A stretch of 64,000 nucleotides of DNA from Glaciihabitans sp. INWT7. Its GTDB lineage: Bacteria; Actinomycetota; Actinomycetes; Actinomycetales; Microbacteriaceae. The notes beneath the pieces were generated by a model. The model was not told the DNA's origin. It saw only the letters and a list, made by a program, of their open reading frames with translations, and ran no database searches. Positions 42,012 to 51,984 of the stretch are shown piece by piece. Both the position numbers and the translations under genes were made by a program. How positions within the stretch are numbered: position 1 is the first letter of the stretch; each line of letters starts with the position of its first letter. The DNA lies in NCBI RefSeq assembly GCF_014217685.1, contig NZ_CP043653.1:1058419-1122418 (forward strand), given 5' to 3'.

Positions 42012-43426
42012 GCGCCAATCCGCTGGCGCCCGCGTGGCTCCGCCCGCCCACCGACGCGAATGCGCTGCCCGCGAGCGTCTGGTCGCAAAACGCCGGGCGC
42101 GCGGCATCCGGGGTGCTCCAAGTGGCAGGGGTCACGGCATCCGCTCTCGCCGCAGAGTTCGGCACCCCGCTCTATGTGGTGGACGAGGCCGACGTGCGCG
42201 CCCGCGCCACCGAAGCCCGGGAGTGCTTCGATCGCGAATTCGCTGCAGTCGGATCGGCCTCGAAGGTCTACTACGCCGGCAAGGCGTTCCTCTCCACCGA
42301 GATCGCCCGATGGGTGACCGAAGCGGGGCTGTACATCGACGTCTGCAGTGGGGGAGAGCTGGCGGTGGCCCTCGCTGCCGGAGTCGATCCCTCCCGGCTC
42401 GGCTTCCACGGCAATAACAAGTCCCTCGGCGAGATCGACCGCGCCGTGGGTGTCGGCGTCGGTGTGCTGGTGGTCGACAGCCTGATCGAGATCGAGCGGA
42501 TCGCGGATGCCGCGGCTCGCCACTCTCGCGTTCAGAGCGTGCGTCTGCGTCTCAACAGCGGGGTGCACGCTCACACCCACGAGTACCTCGCCACGGCCCG
42601 TGAAGACCAGAAGTTCGGCATCACCCTCGCCGACGCCCCCGACGCGGTCGCTCGCATCCGTTCGCACGAAACCCTGCATTTCCTCGGGCTGCACTCGCAT
42701 ATCGGCTCGCAGATCTTCGAGTCCGACGGCTTCGTCGAGTCCGCGAAGCGACTCCTCGGCCTGCATGCCGAGCTGCTCTCCGGCGGGCCGATCCCCGAAT
42801 TGAATCTCGGTGGGGGATTCGGTATCGCCTACACCTCGGTCGACACCGCCCTTGCGATGCCCGAGATCGCGGCCCGGTTTGCGGGCATCGTGGCGTCCGA
42901 ATGCGCGCGGCTCGGCATCCCCGTGCCGATCGTCGCCGTCGAGCCGGGGCGCTCGATCGTCGGGCCGTCGACCTTCACGCTCTACGAGGTCGGAACCATC
43001 AAAGACGTCGAAGTGACCGTCAGCGATGCGGTGACTGCCATCCGCAAATACGTGAGCGTCGACGGTGGCATGAGCGACAACATCCGCACCGCCCTCTATG
43101 CCGCCGACTACTCGGCGCGGCTGGCGAATCGTGCCTCTGATGCTCGGCCGGCCCTCGTGCGCATCGCCGGCAAACACTGTGAGAGCGGCGACATCGTGGT
43201 GCTCGCCGACTACCTGCCGGCCGATATCACGCCCGGGGACCTGCTCGCCGTTCCTGCCACCGGTGCTTACCACTGGGCGATGGCCAGCAACTACAACTAC
43301 CTCGCCCGCCCCGCCGTCGTCGCCGTGCGCGACGGAGCGGCTCGCGTGATCGTGCGCGGAGAGACCGAGGCCGACCTGCTGTCGCGTGACGCCGGGATAC
43401 GCCCCAACCCGAACGGAGCACCATGA
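42008..43426 (+). CDS. lysA: Diaminopimelate decarboxylase
   Basis: 472 aa. Fold-type III PLP enzyme; PLP Lys in KVYYAGKAFLS (Lys92), FGTPLYVVDEADVR N-terminal signature, LHSHIGSQIF, LNLGGGFGIAY (phosphate loop) and VAVEPGRSIV; substrate-binding AGKHCESGDIV. It converts meso-diaminopimelate to lysine, the last step of lysine synthesis. The GTG at 42008 overlaps the preceding stop; a GTG two codons upstream is an alternative. Confidence 0.97.
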   Translation: MSANPLAPAWLRPPTDANALPASVWSQNAGRAASGVLQVAGVTASALAAEFGTPLYVVDEADVRARATEARECFDREFAAVGSASKVYYAGKAFLSTEIARWVTEAGLYIDVCSGGELAVALAAGVDPSRLGFHGNNKSLGEIDRAVGVGVGVLVVDSLIEIERIADAAARHSRVQSVRLRLNSGVHAHTHEYLATAREDQKFGITLADAPDAVARIRSHETLHFLGLHSHIGSQIFESDGFVESAKRLLGLHAELLSGGPIPELNLGGGFGIAYTSVDTALAMPEIAARFAGIVASECARLGIPVPIVAVEPGRSIVGPSTFTLYEVGTIKDVEVTVSDAVTAIRKYVSVDGGMSDNIRTALYAADYSARLANRASDARPALVRIAGKHCESGDIVVLADYLPADITPGDLLAVPATGAYHWAMASNYNYLARPAVVAVRDGAARVIVRGETEADLLSRDAGIRPNPNGAP

Positions 43427-44742
43427 TCGAGTACCGCAACCTGCGAGTGGCCCTCCTCGGCGCCGGATCGGTCGGCGCCCAGGTGGCGGCACTGCTGCTC
43501 GAGCACGGCCCGGAACTCGCCAATCGTGCGGGCGCCGGACTGGAACTGGTGGGTGTCGCGGTGCGTGACCTCGACGCGACCCGCACGGCGGAGATCCCCA
43601 CAGAGCTGCTCACGACGGATGCCGAGTCGCTCATCCTCGGCGCGGACATCGTGATCGAGCTCATGGGAGGCCTCGAGCCGGCTCGCACGCTCATCCTTCA
43701 GGCCCTCAATTCCGGCGCCGATGTCATCACGGGCAATAAGGCGCTGCTCGCGACACACGGGCCGGAGCTCTTCGAGGCGGCGGAGCAGGTCGGCGCGCAG
43801 CTCTACTACGAGGCGGCCGTCGCCGGCGCGATACCGATCATCCGTCCGCTGCGCGACAGCCTCGCCGGAGATCGCATCAAGCGCATCCTCGGCATCGTGA
43901 ACGGCACTACCAACTTCATCCTGGATCGCATGGACACCGCGGGGGAGTCCCTCGAAACGGCGCTCGCCACCGCGACCGACCTCGGCTATGCCGAGAAGTC
44001 TGATCCCTCCGCCGACATCGAGGGCTACGACGCCGCCCAGAAGACGGCGATCCTCGCCAGCCTCGCGTTCCACACCACGGTGCCCCTCGAGTCCGTTCAC
44101 CGCGAGGGAATCACGTCCGTCACGCTCGAGCAGGTCGTGGCCGCGAAGAAGGCCGGGTATGTGGTCAAGCTGCTGGCGATCTGTGAGCGACTGACGGATG
44201 CCGACGGCGTGGAGGGCGTGTCTGCTCGCGTCTATCCGGCGCTGGTTCCGCGCGACCATCCGCTCGCCGCCGTCCATGGCGCCAAGAACGCGGTCTTCAT
44301 CGAGGCAGAGGCCGCGGGCGATCTCATGTTCTACGGTGCCGGCGCCGGTGGCATCGAGACCGCTTCCGCCGTGCTCGGCGACCTCGTCTCTGCGGCTCGA
44401 CGTCACGTGATCGGCGGCCCGGGGGTGGCGGAGTCGACGCACGCCAACCTGCCGATCCTGCCGATCTCCCGGGTGATCACCCGCTACCAGATCACCCTCA
44501 GCGTCGTGGATGCTCCGGGAGTGCTCGCCGCCGTCGCCGCACTCTTCAGCGAGCACGGAGTATCGGTCGAAACGCTCACCCAGTCCGTCTACGGTGGCGT
44601 AATCACCTCCACGCCCACCGCTACCCTTGTGATAGGCACCCACGAGGCCTCCGAAGCCGATCTCGCGGCGACCGTTCTCGAACTCGAATCGAGCGATGTC
44701 GTCGTGCGGGTCACGTCCGTACTGAGAGTAGAAGGATCATAA
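43423..44742 (+). CDS. hom: Homoserine dehydrogenase
   Basis: 439 aa. N-terminal Rossmann domain LRVALLGAGSVGAQVAALLL, catalytic domain with ALLATHGPELFEAAE, EAAVAGAIPIIRPLRDSLAG and NGTTNFIL, and a C-terminal ACT domain (TLSVVDAPGVLAAVAALFSE, from about residue 355) for threonine feedback inhibition. It reduces aspartate semialdehyde to homoserine. The ATG overlaps the lysA stop (ATGA). Confidence 0.97.
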   Translation: MIEYRNLRVALLGAGSVGAQVAALLLEHGPELANRAGAGLELVGVAVRDLDATRTAEIPTELLTTDAESLILGADIVIELMGGLEPARTLILQALNSGADVITGNKALLATHGPELFEAAEQVGAQLYYEAAVAGAIPIIRPLRDSLAGDRIKRILGIVNGTTNFILDRMDTAGESLETALATATDLGYAEKSDPSADIEGYDAAQKTAILASLAFHTTVPLESVHREGITSVTLEQVVAAKKAGYVVKLLAICERLTDADGVEGVSARVYPALVPRDHPLAAVHGAKNAVFIEAEAAGDLMFYGAGAGGIETASAVLGDLVSAARRHVIGGPGVAESTHANLPILPISRVITRYQITLSVVDAPGVLAAVAALFSEHGVSVETLTQSVYGGVITSTPTATLVIGTHEASEADLAATVLELESSDVVVRVTSVLRVEGS

Positions 44743-45824
44743 TGGCCCACCAGTGGCGCGGAGTCCTCCGCGAGTACGCAGACCGACTGAACATCTCGGA
44801 CGCCACTCCGATCATCACGCTCGGCGAGGGCGGCACTCCGCTGATCCCGGCTCCCGCGCTGTCGGCGCGCACCGGCGCCAACGTGTGGGTCAAGTACGAG
44901 GGAATGAACCCCACCGGGTCGTTCAAGGACCGCGGCATGACGATGGCCGTCTCGAAGGCCGTCGAGGCCGGCGCAAAGGCTGTCATCTGCGCCTCAACCG
45001 GCAACACCTCCGCCTCCGCGGCCGCCTATGCGACGCACGCGGGCATCAAGGCCGCCGTGCTCGTGCCGGAGGGCAAGATCGCGATGGGCAAGCTCGCCCA
45101 GGCGATCGCCCACAACGCCGAGCTGCTGCAGATCCGCGGAAACTTCGACGACTGCCTCGACATCGCGCGCGACCTCGCCGCGAACTACCCCGTGCACCTC
45201 GTCAATTCGGTGAACAACGACCGCATCGAGGGCCAGAAGACCGCTGCCTTCGAGGTGGTCGAGGTGCTCGGCGACGCGCCCGACATCCACATCGTTCCCG
45301 TCGGAAACGCCGGCAACTATACCGCGTACTCGCGGGGTTACGGCGAATCCCTGGCCCGGGGAGACTCGACGAAGCATCCGCGCATGTTCGGTTTCCAGGC
45401 CTCGGGCAGCGCTCCGATCGTGCTCGGCAAGATCGTCAAGAATCCCGACACCATCGCCAGCGCGATCCGCATCGGCAACCCGGCCTCGTGGGAGCTCGCG
45501 CTCACCGCTCGGGAACTGACCAACGGCTACTTCGGAGCGATCTCCGACACGCACATCCTCGAGGCCTACCGCATCCTCTCGGCCGAGGTCGGCATCTTCG
45601 TGGAGCCCGCCTCGGCGATCAGCGTCGCCGGCCTGCTGGAGCGTGCCGCGGCCGGAGAGATCCCCAAGGGATCCACTGTCGTGCTCACGGTCACCGGCCA
45701 CGGCCTCAAAGACCCGCAGTGGGCTCTCAAGACCGCTGACGGGTCGGATGTCACCCCCACGGTCGTCGCGAACGACACCGACGAGGTCGCCGGCGTGCTC
45801 GGTCTCGCCAAAGTCAGCGTGTGA
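44742..45824 (+). CDS. thrC: Threonine synthase
   Basis: 360 aa. PLP-dependent fold type II: TLGEGGTPLI, PTGSFKDRGM with the PLP Lys at residue 62, ICASTGNTSASAAAYA, and VPVGNAGNYTAY (phosphate-binding loop). It converts O-phosphohomoserine to threonine. The short (about 360 aa) form is usual in actinobacteria. The first A of the ATG is shared with the hom stop (TAATG). Confidence 0.97.
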   Translation: MAHQWRGVLREYADRLNISDATPIITLGEGGTPLIPAPALSARTGANVWVKYEGMNPTGSFKDRGMTMAVSKAVEAGAKAVICASTGNTSASAAAYATHAGIKAAVLVPEGKIAMGKLAQAIAHNAELLQIRGNFDDCLDIARDLAANYPVHLVNSVNNDRIEGQKTAAFEVVEVLGDAPDIHIVPVGNAGNYTAYSRGYGESLARGDSTKHPRMFGFQASGSAPIVLGKIVKNPDTIASAIRIGNPASWELALTARELTNGYFGAISDTHILEAYRILSAEVGIFVEPASAISVAGLLERAAAGEIPKGSTVVLTVTGHGLKDPQWALKTADGSDVTPTVVANDTDEVAGVLGLAKVSV

Positions 45825-46789
45825 ACACAGCCGATTCACCGTCGGCCTCGGTCGAGGGGTTCGCCGGAAGGTCGGTGACCGTGCGCGTTCCCGCGACCAC
45901 GGCCAACCTCGGCCCGGGGTTCGATACCCTCGGCCTGGCGCTCTCGCTCTACGACGAGCTCACCGTCACGGTGCGGGATGCGCCGGGGGCGACGGTCGAG
46001 GTCATCGGGGTTGGATCAGGCGAGGTGCCCACCGACGAGTCCAACCTCGTCGTCACCGCCATCGCCTACACCTTTGCGGCCTACTCGCAACCGCTGCCGG
46101 GCCTCGACCTCGTGGCGCGCAACAACATCCCGCACGGCCGGGGTCTCGGGTCGTCTGGCGCCGCGATCGTCTCGGGCATCATGGCGGCGAAGGGCTTGCT
46201 CGACGGCATCGTCGACATCGACTCCGGGGCGCTGCTCGCCCTCGCGACCGCTCTCGAGGGGCATCCCGACAACGTCGCACCCGCGCTCTTCGGCGGGCTC
46301 ACCATCGCGTGGACCACGGATGCCGGACCGCAGCACAAGAAGCTCATCGTGCACCGCGGAGTCTCCCCGCTCATCGCGGTGCCGGAGTCGACGATGTCGA
46401 CCGAGCTCGCCCGCAGTCTTCGACCGGCCTCGGTGCCCCACGAAGACGCGATCTTCAACGTCTCGCGCTCGGCGCTGCTCATCGCCGCCCTGATCCAGAG
46501 TCCCGAATTGCTGCTCGCGGCCACGGAAGACAAACTGCACCAGAGCTATCGTGCTGCCGCGATGCCGGAGACCGAGTCGCTCATCCTCGAACTCCGCTCC
46601 CATGGGCTCCCGGCGGTGGTGTCCGGTGCCGGTCCGTCGATCCTCGTGCTGTGCAGCGACCCCGCCCAGCGGCTCGTCGCCGCCGAGCTCATCGCCGCAC
46701 GATCCGGCTCGCCGTGGCAGTCGCTCCTGCTGGCCGTCGACTTCAAAGGTGCTACAGTGACAATGCATCCGGTAGAAAATTCGGCTTAA
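45821..46789 (+). CDS. thrB: Homoserine kinase
   Basis: 322 aa. GHMP kinase with VRVPATTANLGPGFDTLGLAL, ATP loop NNIPHGRGLGSSGAAIVSGI, and C-terminal VSGAGPSILVLC. It makes O-phosphohomoserine for ThrC. GTG start overlaps the thrC stop (GTGA). The last 50 bases contain TACAGT (46753-46758), a possible -10 for rho. Confidence 0.96.
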   Translation: MNTADSPSASVEGFAGRSVTVRVPATTANLGPGFDTLGLALSLYDELTVTVRDAPGATVEVIGVGSGEVPTDESNLVVTAIAYTFAAYSQPLPGLDLVARNNIPHGRGLGSSGAAIVSGIMAAKGLLDGIVDIDSGALLALATALEGHPDNVAPALFGGLTIAWTTDAGPQHKKLIVHRGVSPLIAVPESTMSTELARSLRPASVPHEDAIFNVSRSALLIAALIQSPELLLAATEDKLHQSYRAAAMPETESLILELRSHGLPAVVSGAGPSILVLCSDPAQRLVAAELIAARSGSPWQSLLLAVDFKGATVTMHPVENSA

Positions 46790-46971
46790 CCGAAACCCCC
46801 GGACAGCACACTCACCAGCAATCGCTTCGTCATTTACCAGTGCTTTCCCGCGCAGTTGCGAATATTCGCACAGGCGCTACCCGAAGCGAAAGCGCCGAAC
46901 GTCAAACCCTCCCGCAAGGCTCAGTCGCACCTATCAGGTGCGGACCTTGTTCGGGGAAAGGAACCCTCTTA
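46790..46971 (+). promoter_or_regulatory. rho 5' leader region with two hairpins
   Basis: 182-bp gap between thrB and rho. It holds a TGCGAATATTCGCA palindrome (about 46856-46869) and a stem CGCACCT-ATC-AGGTGCG (46926-46942) just before the ribosome-binding region (GGAAAGGAA, 46955-46963). A structured leader is consistent with rho autoregulation; not demonstrated. Confidence 0.4.
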
Positions 46972-49254
46972 GTGACTGACCTCACTGTCCGTGCCGCAGG
47001 TACAGACTCCATCGCCCTCGCCAAACTCCGCCTTCCTGAGCTCCAGGCTCTCGCGGCAGAGCTCGGCCTCAGTGGCTCGTCCAAACTTCGTAAAGGAGAA
47101 CTCGTGGATGCCATCTCCGAGATCCAGAACAGCAACGCAAGCCCCGTCGCGTCCGGATCGGTCGCTGACGCACCGGTATCTGACGCACCGGTAGCCGACG
47201 CAGCGGTCACCGATGCGCCGGTCGTCGACGCACCGGTCGCCAAGAAGCGGGCCTCGCGCCGCGCCAGCACCTCGATCGTGGATGCTGCCGCCGCCGAAGC
47301 TCCCGTCATCGAATCGACACAGCGCGAACCGCGCCGGACGGCAGCAGCCCGATCCGCCGGGAAGGCGGAGCCGAAGTCGGTCACCCGCCACGTGAACGGC
47401 GCGGCGAGCGGTCTCGACCGCATCCCGGGCCAGGAAGCCGAGCGGGCCGCCGTCGCGGACTCGCAGCAGACGGGCGGACTCGACCGAATCCCCGGCCAGG
47501 AAGCCGAGCGCCTCGCTCTGGCCGACGCCGCACTCTCCGCCGGTCTCGACCGCATCCCCGGCCAGGAGGCCGAGCGGGCTGCCGTCGCGGACTCGCAGCA
47601 GGCCGATGGTCTCGACCGCATCCCGGGCCAGGAGGCCGAAGCCGAGGCGCAGGCCGATGACTCCCAGCCCTCACGCAACTCGCGCAACCGCAACCGAAAC
47701 CGCGGCGGAGATCGCCAGCAGGGCGACGCCTCGGGCAACGGCCAGAGCAACCAAGCTGCCCAGAGCAACCAGAGCAACCAGAGCAACCAGAACGGCCAGG
47801 CTGCCCAGAACGGTGAGCAGTCCGATGGACAGCGCGCCAACGGTCGCAATGCGAACAACCGCAACCAGCAGAACAACCAGGGTGGTGGCCAGCAGAACGG
47901 CAACTCCCGCCAGCAGGGCAACGACCGCCAGCAGGGCAACGACCGCCAGCAGCAGAACAACAACGACCGCAACGGCAACAACGACCGCAACCAGCAGCAG
48001 CTGCTCGAGGACGACGACCGCGGCGGTCGCAACCGCTACCGTGACCGCAAGCGCCGTGGCGCCGGCGGTAATGACGACTTCGAGCCCGAGATCACCGAGG
48101 ATGACGTGCTCATCCCGGTTGCCGGCATCCTCGACGTGCTCGACAACTACGCCTTCGTGCGCACGAGCGGCTACCTGCCGGGCAACAACGACGTCTACGT
48201 CTCGCTCGGCCAGGTGAAGAAATACAACCTGCGCAAGGGCGATGCGGTGGTCGGAGCCATCCGCCAGCCGCGCGAGAACGACAACTCCGGTCGCCAGAAG
48301 TACAACGCGATCGTGAAGATCGACTCGATCAACGGACTTCCCATCGAGCAGGCCGCGGACCGTGTCGAGTTCGGCAAGCTGACCCCGCTCTACCCCTCGG
48401 AGCGCCTGCGCCTCGAGACCGAGTCCGGCAAGCTCACCACCCGCATCATCGACCTCGTGTCGCCGATCGGCAAGGGTCAGCGCGGCCTCATCGTCTCGCC
48501 GCCCAAGGCCGGCAAGACGCTCGTGCTTCAGGCCATCGCCAACGCCATCGCCAAGAACAACCCTGAGGTACACCTCATGGTCGTGCTGGTCGACGAGCGT
48601 CCGGAGGAAGTCACCGACATGCAGCGCACGGTCAAGGGTGAGGTCATCGCCTCCACCTTCGACCGCCCCGCAGAGGACCACACCACCGTCGCCGAGCTCG
48701 CCATCGAGCGCGCAAAGCGTCTCGTGGAGCTCGGTCACGACGTCGTCGTGCTGCTCGACTCGATCACCCGCCTCGGCCGCGCCTACAACCTGGCTGCTCC
48801 GGCCTCCGGGCGCATCCTGTCCGGCGGTGTCGACTCCTCGGCTCTCTACCCGCCGAAGCGTTTCTTCGGCGCCGCACGCAACATCGAGGACGGTGGATCG
48901 CTCACGATCCTCGCCACTGCGCTCGTGGAGACCGGATCCAAGATGGACGAGGTCATCTTCGAGGAGTTCAAGGGCACCGGGAACATGGAACTTCGCCTGT
49001 CACGTCAGCTCGCTGACAAGCGCATCTTCCCGGCCGTCGACGTGAACGCCTCCGGCACCCGTCGCGAGGAGATGCTCATGGGCGTCGACGAGACGAAGAT
49101 CAACTGGAAGCTCCGTCGGGCACTCGCCGGACTCGAGACCCAGCAGGCCCTCGAACTCGTGCTCACGCAGCTGAAGGACACCTCGTCGAACGTCGAGTTC
49201 CTCATGAAGATCCAGAAGTCGCTTCCGGGCGCATCCGGGTCGAAAGAGGACTAA
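46972..49254 (+). CDS. rho: Transcription termination factor Rho with long N-terminal insertion
   Basis: 760 aa, far longer than the 419-aa E. coli form. Residues 1-50 carry the Rho_N helical domain ([31 protein letters not shown]). Residues 147-223 hold four 22-aa repeats starting [11 protein letters not shown]. Residues 225-350 are Asn/Gln/Arg-rich and disordered, then a basic patch. The core follows from about 375: RNA-binding [21 protein letters not shown]-loop SPPKAGKT (about 508-515), [16 protein letters not shown] loops and C-terminal [10 protein letters not shown]. It is a hexameric RNA helicase ending transcription. The acidic/basic insertion is common in high-GC actinobacteria and thought to help RNA binding. 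Confidence 0.97.
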   Translation: MTDLTVRAAGTDSIALAKLRLPELQALAAELGLSGSSKLRKGELVDAISEIQNSNASPVASGSVADAPVSDAPVADAAVTDAPVVDAPVAKKRASRRASTSIVDAAAAEAPVIESTQREPRRTAAARSAGKAEPKSVTRHVNGAASGLDRIPGQEAERAAVADSQQTGGLDRIPGQEAERLALADAALSAGLDRIPGQEAERAAVADSQQADGLDRIPGQEAEAEAQADDSQPSRNSRNRNRNRGGDRQQGDASGNGQSNQAAQSNQSNQSNQNGQAAQNGEQSDGQRANGRNANNRNQQNNQGGGQQNGNSRQQGNDRQQGNDRQQQNNNDRNGNNDRNQQQLLEDDDRGGRNRYRDRKRRGAGGNDDFEPEITEDDVLIPVAGILDVLDNYAFVRTSGYLPGNNDVYVSLGQVKKYNLRKGDAVVGAIRQPRENDNSGRQKYNAIVKIDSINGLPIEQAADRVEFGKLTPLYPSERLRLETESGKLTTRIIDLVSPIGKGQRGLIVSPPKAGKTLVLQAIANAIAKNNPEVHLMVVLVDERPEEVTDMQRTVKGEVIASTFDRPAEDHTTVAELAIERAKRLVELGHDVVVLLDSITRLGRAYNLAAPASGRILSGGVDSSALYPPKRFFGAARNIEDGGSLTILATALVETGSKMDEVIFEEFKGTGNMELRLSRQLADKRIFPAVDVNASGTRREEMLMGVDETKINWKLRRALAGLETQQALELVLTQLKDTSSNVEFLMKIQKSLPGASGSKED
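47410..47640 (+). repeat. Four 66-bp in-frame repeats in rho
   Basis: The motif [11 protein letters not shown] begins at 47410, 47476, 47542 and 47608, exactly 66 bp apart; copies 1 and 3 continue RAAVADSQQ, copy 2 [11 protein letters not shown]. Confidence 0.92.
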
Positions 49255-49259
49255 TCCCG

Positions 49260-50357
49260 ATGGCAGACTCCGGTGTCTTCGAGTCGGTGAAGACCCTCCT
49301 GGTCGAGCATGCGGACCTTCAGGAACAGCTTGCCGACCCCGAACTCCACTCCAACCCGGCAAAGTCGAAGAAGGTCAATCGGCGCTATGCCGAGCTCAGC
49401 CGCATCGTCGACGCCTACAACCGGTGGATGGCGCTCACCGACGACTTCGAGGCTGCCACCGAGATGGCGGCAGACGACGAATCCTTCGCGGAGGAGCTTC
49501 CGAACATCAAGTCGGAGCTCGACGTGATGGAGGAGCGCCTTCGCCGGCTGCTGATCCCGCGGGACCCCAACGACGGTCGTGACGTGATCATGGAGATCAA
49601 GATGGGGGAGGGCGGGGCAGAGTCCGCGCTCTTCGCCGGCGATCTGCTGCGCATGTACCTGCACTATGCGGAGTCCAAGAAGTGGAAGACCGAGATCATC
49701 GAGCAGACCTCGAGCGACCTCGGCGGCATCAAAGACGTTCAGCTCGCCATCAAGGGCAACTCGACCGACCCTGCCGAGGGCGTCTGGGCGCACCTCAAGT
49801 ACGAGGGCGGGGTGCACCGCGTGCAGCGCGTGCCCGCGACCGAGTCGCAGGGGCGCATCCACACCTCTGCAGCGGGCGTGCTCGTGTTCCCCGAGGTGGA
49901 TGAGCCGGAAGAGGTCGAGATCAGCCAGAACGATCTCAAGATCGACGTCTATCGCTCTAGCGGCCCGGGCGGCCAGTCGGTGAACACCACAGACTCCGCT
50001 GTGCGCATCACCCACCTTCCCACCGGCATCGTCGTGGCCATGCAGAACGAGAAATCGCAGCTGCAGAACCGTGAGGCCGGCATGCGCGTGCTTCGGGCCC
50101 GCGTGCTCGCACGCCAGCAGGAGGAGATCGACGCCGCGGCATCCGTCGTGCGCAAGAGCCAGATCCGCACGATGGACCGGTCCGAGCGCATCCGCACGTA
50201 CAATTTTCCCGAGAACCGGATCGCCGACCACCGCACGGGTTACAAGGCCTACAACCTCGACGCCGTGATGAATGGTGCGCTCGAGCCGGTCATCCAGAGC
50301 GATATCGAAGCGGATGAAGAGTCGCGTCTCGAAGCCCTGGCCGGAGATGCCGAGTAG
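49260..50357 (+). CDS. prfA: Peptide chain release factor 1
   Basis: 365 aa. RF1-specific codon-recognition tripeptide PAT in [18 protein letters not shown] (RF2 has SPF), and the catalytic GGQ in [19 protein letters not shown] (about residue 236-238). It releases peptides at UAA/UAG. It starts 5 bp after rho and precedes prmC, whose product methylates the GGQ glutamine. Confidence 0.97.
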   Translation: MADSGVFESVKTLLVEHADLQEQLADPELHSNPAKSKKVNRRYAELSRIVDAYNRWMALTDDFEAATEMAADDESFAEELPNIKSELDVMEERLRRLLIPRDPNDGRDVIMEIKMGEGGAESALFAGDLLRMYLHYAESKKWKTEIIEQTSSDLGGIKDVQLAIKGNSTDPAEGVWAHLKYEGGVHRVQRVPATESQGRIHTSAAGVLVFPEVDEPEEVEISQNDLKIDVYRSSGPGGQSVNTTDSAVRITHLPTGIVVAMQNEKSQLQNREAGMRVLRARVLARQQEEIDAAASVVRKSQIRTMDRSERIRTYNFPENRIADHRTGYKAYNLDAVMNGALEPVIQSDIEADEESRLEALAGDAE

Positions 50358-50376
50358 TCTCTTCTCGCCCCGCGCC

Positions 50377-51249
50377 ATGACCACTCCAGAAGTCTCCACA
50401 GTCTCGACGACGCTCCTAGGCGCCATCGAACTGCTCACCCGTGCGGGTGTTCCCTCGCCAGACGTCGACGCGGAGCTGCTTGTCGGTTTCGTGCTCGGGA
50501 TGAGTCGGGGTGAGGTGCAGGCGAAGGCCATCACCGGCACCGTGATAGCGGTCGCGGATGCGGCGATGATCACCGCCCTGGTGGAACGTCGCGCGGCCCG
50601 GGAGCCGCTGCAGCACATCACCGGGAGGGCGCCGTTCCGGTCTCTCGAGCTCGCCGTCGGACCCGGAGTGTTCGTGCCGCGGCCCGAGACCGAGCAGGTG
50701 GCGCAGTTCGCGATCGACGCCCTGCGCTCGGCGGCGACCCCGGAGCCGATCGGCATCGACCTCGGCACCGGCAGCGGCGCGATCGCGCTCGCTCTGGCCA
50801 CCGAGGTGCCCCATGCCCGGGTCTATGGCGTGGAGAATTCCCCCGAAGCGTTCATCTGGACCCGGCAGAACTTCCGCGAGAGCGGCGCGGAGAACGCTCG
50901 CGCTGTGTTCGTGGACCTCGCTGCGGCCCTTCCGGAACTCGACGGCACGGTCTCGGTGGTCATCTCGAATCCGCCCTACATTCCCCTCGGTGCCATCCCG
51001 CGCGACCCGGAGGTGCGGCTCTTCGACCCCGAACACGCGCTCTATGGAGGTGAGGACGGGCTGGATGTCGTGCGTCAGGTGTCACACACCGCCCGGCGCC
51101 TGCTGCACAAAGGCGGCACCCTCGTGCTGGAGCACGGAGAACTTCAGGCTGCCGCGATTGCGGGCATCCTCGCCTCCGACGGCTGGCGTGCGATCGCCTC
51201 CCACCCCGACTTCCTCGGGCGTGACCGCTCGACGACCGCCCTGCGCTGA
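50377..51249 (+). CDS. prmC: Release factor glutamine methyltransferase
   Basis: 290 aa. N-terminal helical RF-binding domain, PLQHITGRAPFRSLELAVGPGVFVPRPETEQ (family signature), SAM-binding GIDLGTGSGAIALAL and catalytic NPPY (residues 198-201, VISNPPYIPLG). It methylates the Gln of GGQ in RF1/RF2. The upstream frame extends into prfA; the ATG at 50377 is the first after the prfA stop. Confidence 0.96.
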   Translation: MTTPEVSTVSTTLLGAIELLTRAGVPSPDVDAELLVGFVLGMSRGEVQAKAITGTVIAVADAAMITALVERRAAREPLQHITGRAPFRSLELAVGPGVFVPRPETEQVAQFAIDALRSAATPEPIGIDLGTGSGAIALALATEVPHARVYGVENSPEAFIWTRQNFRESGAENARAVFVDLAAALPELDGTVSVVISNPPYIPLGAIPRDPEVRLFDPEHALYGGEDGLDVVRQVSHTARRLLHKGGTLVLEHGELQAAAIAGILASDGWRAIASHPDFLGRDRSTTALR

Positions 51250-51308
51250 GCAGCGACTCCGTCATACCCGGCCACTGCGGACACTCCGGGCCGGAATGCC
51301 AGTCCGCA

Positions 51309-51328
51309 CTCGCCCGGTTTCGGGCGAG
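51309..51328. terminator. Bidirectional hairpin terminator candidate
   Basis: CTCGCCCG-GTTT-CGGGCGAG, perfect 8-bp stem with a 4-nt loop between the convergent prmC and TPR genes. Confidence 0.65.
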
Positions 51329-51349
51329 CGGCGCTCCCGAGCGGTAGAC

Positions 51350-51982
51350 CTATTCTTCCGACTCCTCGAGGGCCGCAGTGCACTCCGCGATCGCCTCGGC
51401 GGCCCACGTGCGCTGGTCTTCCGTGCCCACGAGGTCGGCCCAGCGGGATGCCTCGGTGAAAGACTCGAGCGCGGCCGCGGGGTCGCCGGCCTCCAGCCAA
51501 TACCAGCCGAGATTGCTGTGCAGCGACACGAGCCAGCGGCGGGTGCGCGGATCGGGTGACTCTTCGGCTACCGCCGCAGCCTGCGCTGTCCAGTCCTCTG
51601 TGCCGTCCGGGTCGACGATCGCGAGCATGTGCAGCGCATCCACCCGCAGGAAGACCAGGTCGGCGCGGTGGGCGATCGACGCGGCCTGGCGGAACAGCCC
51701 GGCCGCGGCATCCGGATGCCCGGAGCTGTTCATGAGGCGGCCGGACTCGAGGAGCACCCGCACTCCCACCACGGGAGCTGCGTCATCGAGCTCGATGAGC
51801 AGCGCCGCAGCTTCGTCGAAACGCCCCTCCAGGCCGATGGCCCGGGCAAGCTGGGTCGTCAGCTCGGCACGTTCGGTGTCGTCCCAGGGGCCGCCCTGCT
51901 CCAGTTCGACCCGGAAGCGCGACTCGGACTGCGCCGGATCGTCGAACAGCCACAGTTCGTCGAGCGTCTCCTGTTCGAGCAT
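51350..51982 (-). CDS. Tetratricopeptide-repeat-like protein
   Basis: 210 aa, all helical, Ala/Glu-rich with TPR-like pairs: QLARAIGLEGRFDEAAALLI, MNSSGHPDAAAGLFRQAASI, LHSNLGWYWLEAGDPAAALE. The W-LG-Y-A-P spacing marks at least three repeats. Cytosolic scaffold-like protein of unknown partner. Its start lies 2 bp after the HAD gene stop on the same strand, so the two probably form an operon. Confidence 0.82.
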   Translation of the reverse strand: MLEQETLDELWLFDDPAQSESRFRVELEQGGPWDDTERAELTTQLARAIGLEGRFDEAAALLIELDDAAPVVGVRVLLESGRLMNSSGHPDAAAGLFRQAASIAHRADLVFLRVDALHMLAIVDPDGTEDWTAQAAAVAEESPDPRTRRWLVSLHSNLGWYWLEAGDPAAALESFTEASRWADLVGTEDQRTWAAEAIAECTAALEESEE

Positions 51983-51984
51983 GG

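Noticed and set aside
41447-43492. 681-codon minus-strand frame
   Set aside because: Antisense to lysA and the DUF2993 gene; no protein-family features.
45643-46971. Upstream extension of the rho frame through thrB
   Set aside because: Arg-rich shadow of thrB/thrC; the GTG at 46972 with GGAAAGGAA is the proper Rho start.
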